Shown: positions 61,247 to 64,000 of the stretch, in pieces
Numbering within the stretch: position 1 is the stretch's first letter
Layout: every line of letters starts with the position of its first letter
Assembly (NCBI GenBank): GCA_963818725.1
Contig: CAWFTU010000019.1
Location: forward strand, 80,937 to 144,936
Direction of reading: 5' to 3'
Origin: DATFDN01 sp963818725
GTDB taxonomy: Bacteria > Pseudomonadota > Alphaproteobacteria > Acetobacterales > Acetobacteraceae
Length of the DNA: 64,000 nt
The notes under the pieces: model-generated
The model's database searches: none
What the model saw: only the letters and a program-made list of their open reading frames with translations
Told to the model about the DNA's origin: nothing
Program-made: the position numbers and the translations under genes

Positions 61247-63533
61247 CTACCGCACTGCCGCCTGGTATGCCGCAAGGCACGCCGTATCCACGATCTGGCT
61301 CAGCGACTCGTCCATCTGCATGATCTGCACCGGATGGTTCAATCCGATCAGCAGCGGGCCGATGGTCATGCCGCCGGTCATTTTCGGCGTGAGCCGCGAG
61401 ATGATGTGCGCCGAGTGCAGCCCCGGCATGACGAGGACGTTCGCCGGGCCGGTGAGCCGGCAGAACGGGTAGAGCGCGCGCAGTTCCGGCTCCAGCGCGA
61501 CATCGGGGCTCATCTCGCCGTCGTACTCGAAGTCCACCTTGCGCGCGTCCAGGATGCCGATCGCGTCCCGCATCACCGCCGCCGCCGGGTGCATCGCCGC
61601 GCCGAACGTGGTGTGCGAGAGCAGCGCGACGCGCGGCTCGTGGCCGAAGGCGCGCGCGGCGCGGGCGCTGCCGATCGCGATCTCGGCGAGCTGCTCGGCG
61701 TCGGGGCGGAAATGGATCAAGGTGTCAGCGACGAACAGCGTGCTTCCGCGCATTCCCAGCATGAGCGTGAGGCCGAAGGCGATGCCGTTCGGCGCCGGGT
61801 CGATGGCGTGGCCGATATCCTCGAGACACACCTCGGTCGAGCGCGTCAGCCCCGTCACCATCGCATCCGCCTCGCCGGTCGCGACCATGCAGGCGGCGAA
61901 CACGTTGCGGTCCTGGTTGACCATGCGCTGGCAGTCGCGGAGCAGGAAGCCGCGCCGTTGCAGGCGCCGGTACAGGAAATCGACGTATTTCGGGTTCGCC
62001 CCGGACAGGCGGGCGTTGTGGATCTCGATCCCGTCGAGCAGCCCCAGGCCAAGGCCTTGCATCGTGGCGCGCACCCGCTCCTCGCGGCCGATCAGGACCG
62101 GCGTGCCGTAGCCGGCGTTGCGGAACGCGATCGCGGCGCGGACGATCTTCTCCTCCTCGCCCTCGGCGAAGACGACCCGCTTGGGCCGGGCGCGCACGGT
62201 CTCGGCGATGCGGTCGAGCGCGCCAGCGGTTGGATCAAGGCGCCCGGACAGCTCGCGCGCGTAGCGGCGCAGATCGGCGATGGGGCGGCGCGCGACGCCG
62301 GAGTTCGACCGCCGCCTTCGCGACCGCCGGTGGCACCCACGAGATAAGCCGCGGGTCGAAGGCGTTGGGGATGATATAGTCCGGCCCAAAGACGAGATGA
62401 CTGCCGGCGGCGGCTGTGTGCACCTCGTCCGGCACGTCCTCGCGCGCAAGCTTGGCCAGCGCGTCGGCCGCGGCAATCTTCATCTCCTCGTTGATGGTCG
62501 AGGCGCGCACGTCGAGGGCGCCCCGGAAGATGTAGGGGAAGCCGAGAACGTTGTTGACCTGGTTGGGATAGTCGCTGCGCCCGGTGGCGATGAGGGCATT
62601 CGGCCGGGCGGCGCGCGCCGCCTCGGGCGTGATCTCCGGATCGGGGTTGGCCATCGCGAAGATGATCGGCTTGTCGCCCATCGCGCGGACCATGTCCTGA
62701 GTCAGCGCCCCTTTGACCGAGAGGCCGAAGACCACGTCGGCGCCCTCCAGCGCCTCCGCCAGCGTGCGCGCGCGCGTCGCGGCCGCGTGCGCCGACTTCC
62801 ACTGGTTCATGCCGGTCTGCCGGCCCTGGTACACCACGCCCTTGGTGTCGCAGAGCACGATGTGCTCGGGGCGCATGCCCATCGCCTTGAGCAGCTCGAC
62901 GCAGGCGATCGCGGCGGAGCCCGCGCCATTGACGACCAGCCGCGTCTCGCGCAGGTCGCGCCCGGTCAGGTGGCAGGCGTTGATGAGCCCAGCGGCGGCG
63001 ACGATGGCCGTGCCGTGCTGATCGTCGTGGAACACCGGGATGTCCATCACCTCGCGCAGCCGCTGCTCGATGATGAAGCACTCGGGCGCCTTGATGTCCT
63101 CCAGGTTGATGCCGCCAAAGCCGGGGCCGAGGAAGCGCACGGCGTTGACGAACTCGTTCACGTCCTCGGTGCCGATCTCGAGGTCGATGCCGTCCACGTC
63201 GGCGAAACGCTTGAACAGCGCGACCTTGCCCTCCATCACCGGCTTCGAGGCGACCGCGCCGAGATTGCCGAGGCCGAGCACGGCGGTCCCGTTGGAGATC
63301 ACGGCGACCATGTTGGCCTTGGTCGTGTAGTCGTAGGCCAGGGCGGGGTTGCGCGCGATGTGCAGGCACGGCTCGGCCACCCCTGGCGAGTAGGCGAGGG
63401 AGAGGTCGCGCGCCGTGGCGAGGGGTTTGGAAATGCGCGTCTCCAGCTTGCCCGGACGCCCCTCCGCGTGCAGCGCCAGCGCCTCCTCCGCCGAGATACG
63501 GGCGGTACGCGTGTCGATGCCACCGTCGGCCAT
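61247..63533 (-). pseudogene. maeB: NADP-type malic enzyme with phosphotransacetylase-like C-terminus, frameshifted near 62300
   Basis: Oxidative decarboxylation of malate to pyruvate. The malic-enzyme half (63533 to about 62305) is complete: LSLAYSPGVAEPCLHIARNP, TTKANMVAVISNGTAVLGLG, CFIIEQRLREVMDIPVFHDD, QHGTAIVAAAGLINACHL and VVNGAGSAAIACVELLKAMG. The regulatory phosphotransacetylase-like half continues in another frame (SGVARRPIADLRRYAREL, RVVFAEGEEEKIVRAAIAFR, LGMRGSTLFVADTLIH) to 61247. The break is at the domain border after VAKAAVE: one C too many or two bases missing. Catalytic activity could survive truncation, allosteric control would not. Confidence 0.9.
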
Positions 63534-63598
63534 GGAACAGTTTCCCCGCTTGTATTTGCCCTATCATGGGGCGTGGCGGGGGATGTTGGAAGGCGCTG

Positions 63599-64000
63599 TC
63601 AGTGCGCCGGAAGCCGCGCCAGCACCTCGTTTCGCACCCGTGTGATCGCGCCGCTGCGGTGTGGCCTGTCGTGGCGCGCGAGGTAGGCCCGCACGATGGC
63701 GGGAGTTGGCGCGCCGTTGCCGCCGCCCCGCGCTCATCCGCGCGGCGGCGGCAACGGCGCGCAGGGTTTCGCCGGCGAGACCGTTGCGCGCGCCCTTCAC
63801 CCCATAGCCGAGACCGCGCGCCAGCAGGCGAGGCCAGGACGCGCCGTGCTTGCGCGCCAGGTAGAGCCGGTTGCGGACGAAGTGGAACCAGCGCCCACCC
63901 GACCAGTCCAGCCGGCGTTCCGGGCTCACCTTGTGGCGCACGACGATGTCGCCGTGATAGCGCACGGTCCAGCCGCGCGCGATCAGGCCGAGGCAGAGGT
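63599..64000 (-). pseudogene. 3' end of a family 2 glycosyltransferase, frameshifted near 63725, cut by window edge
   Basis: The minus strand from the edge reads LCLGLIARGWTVRYHGDIVV, RHKVSPERRLDWSGGRWFHF and VRNRLYLARKHGASWPRLLA, the C-terminal segment of rhamnosyl/GT2 transferases (a long HK-S followed by a YFxxRNRLY-like string). After AARMSAG the natural ending (TPAIVRAYLARHDRPHRSGA, then VRNEVLARLPAH) is in another frame, with the stop at 63599. The shift lies in a CCGCCGCCGC-rich stretch near 63725. The catalytic domain is outside the window. Confidence 0.75.

Noticed and set aside
61148..63686. Two long plus-strand frames opposite maeB
   Set aside because: They mirror the malic enzyme codons and show no protein-like motifs.

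Overview
The window is high-GC chromosomal DNA, most likely from an alphaproteobacterium of the Acetobacteraceae/Rhodospirillales type. This is inferred from the alphaproteobacterial form of IlvB (GEAS in place of GDGS), the two-domain GlgE, the TreS-maltokinase fusion, the BoxB/BoxC benzoyl-CoA genes and the general gene content. No rRNA, tRNA or CRISPR array was seen.

Layout. (1) 1-13745, minus strand: an alpha-glucan/trehalose operon in the order glgE, treS-mak, glgB, glgX, treZ, malQ, mostly joined by ATGA overlaps; treZ and glgX each carry a frameshift. (2) 13.8-16.5 kb: remnants of a gluconolactonase-like and an N-acyl-D-amino-acid deacylase-like gene around a frameshifted membrane-anchored protein, then a sulfite-oxidase-family molybdoenzyme. 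(3) 16.8-20.1 kb: mfd. (4) 20.3-26.4 kb: a small Pro/Tyr-rich protein gene split by an IS, a Spy-like periplasmic protein, a broken MFS exporter, a luciferase-like oxidoreductase and a broken bicupin. (5) 26.5-35.8 kb: a mobile-element graveyard. One SDR gene is split by five elements: four stacked at a single CTAG site plus an IS256 element. Its divergent XRE regulator is split by an ISAs1-type element. An IS6 remnant ends the block. (6) 35.8-42 kb: serB, miaA, ilvB, ilvN and ilvC. (7) 42-50.3 kb: an OprB porin, a DUF3313-like lipoprotein, NIPSNAP, SDR, an acyl-CoA ligase, boxC and boxB. (8) 50.4-61.2 kb: a large glycosyltransferase gene and a polar amino-acid ABC transporter operon (binding protein, permease-ATPase fusion, RidA, acetamidase), into which three IS630-type elements have inserted. 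(9) 61.2-64 kb: a frameshifted malic enzyme and the 3' end of a GT2 glycosyltransferase.

How the genes work together. TreS-Mak would turn trehalose into maltose-1-phosphate, GlgE would polymerise it, GlgB would branch it, and GlgX, TreZ and MalQ would recycle glucan. IlvB, IlvN and IlvC supply branched-chain amino acids. The ligase with BoxB and BoxC suggests aerobic CoA-dependent aromatic degradation; BoxA is not in the window.

Two themes dominate. First, insertion sequences can be removed in silico with their target duplications to restore uninterrupted reading (five host genes). Second, about twenty single-base frameshifts, many in homopolymers, affect otherwise well-conserved genes. Either the assembly has indel errors or this strain is decaying rapidly; the sequence alone cannot decide which.
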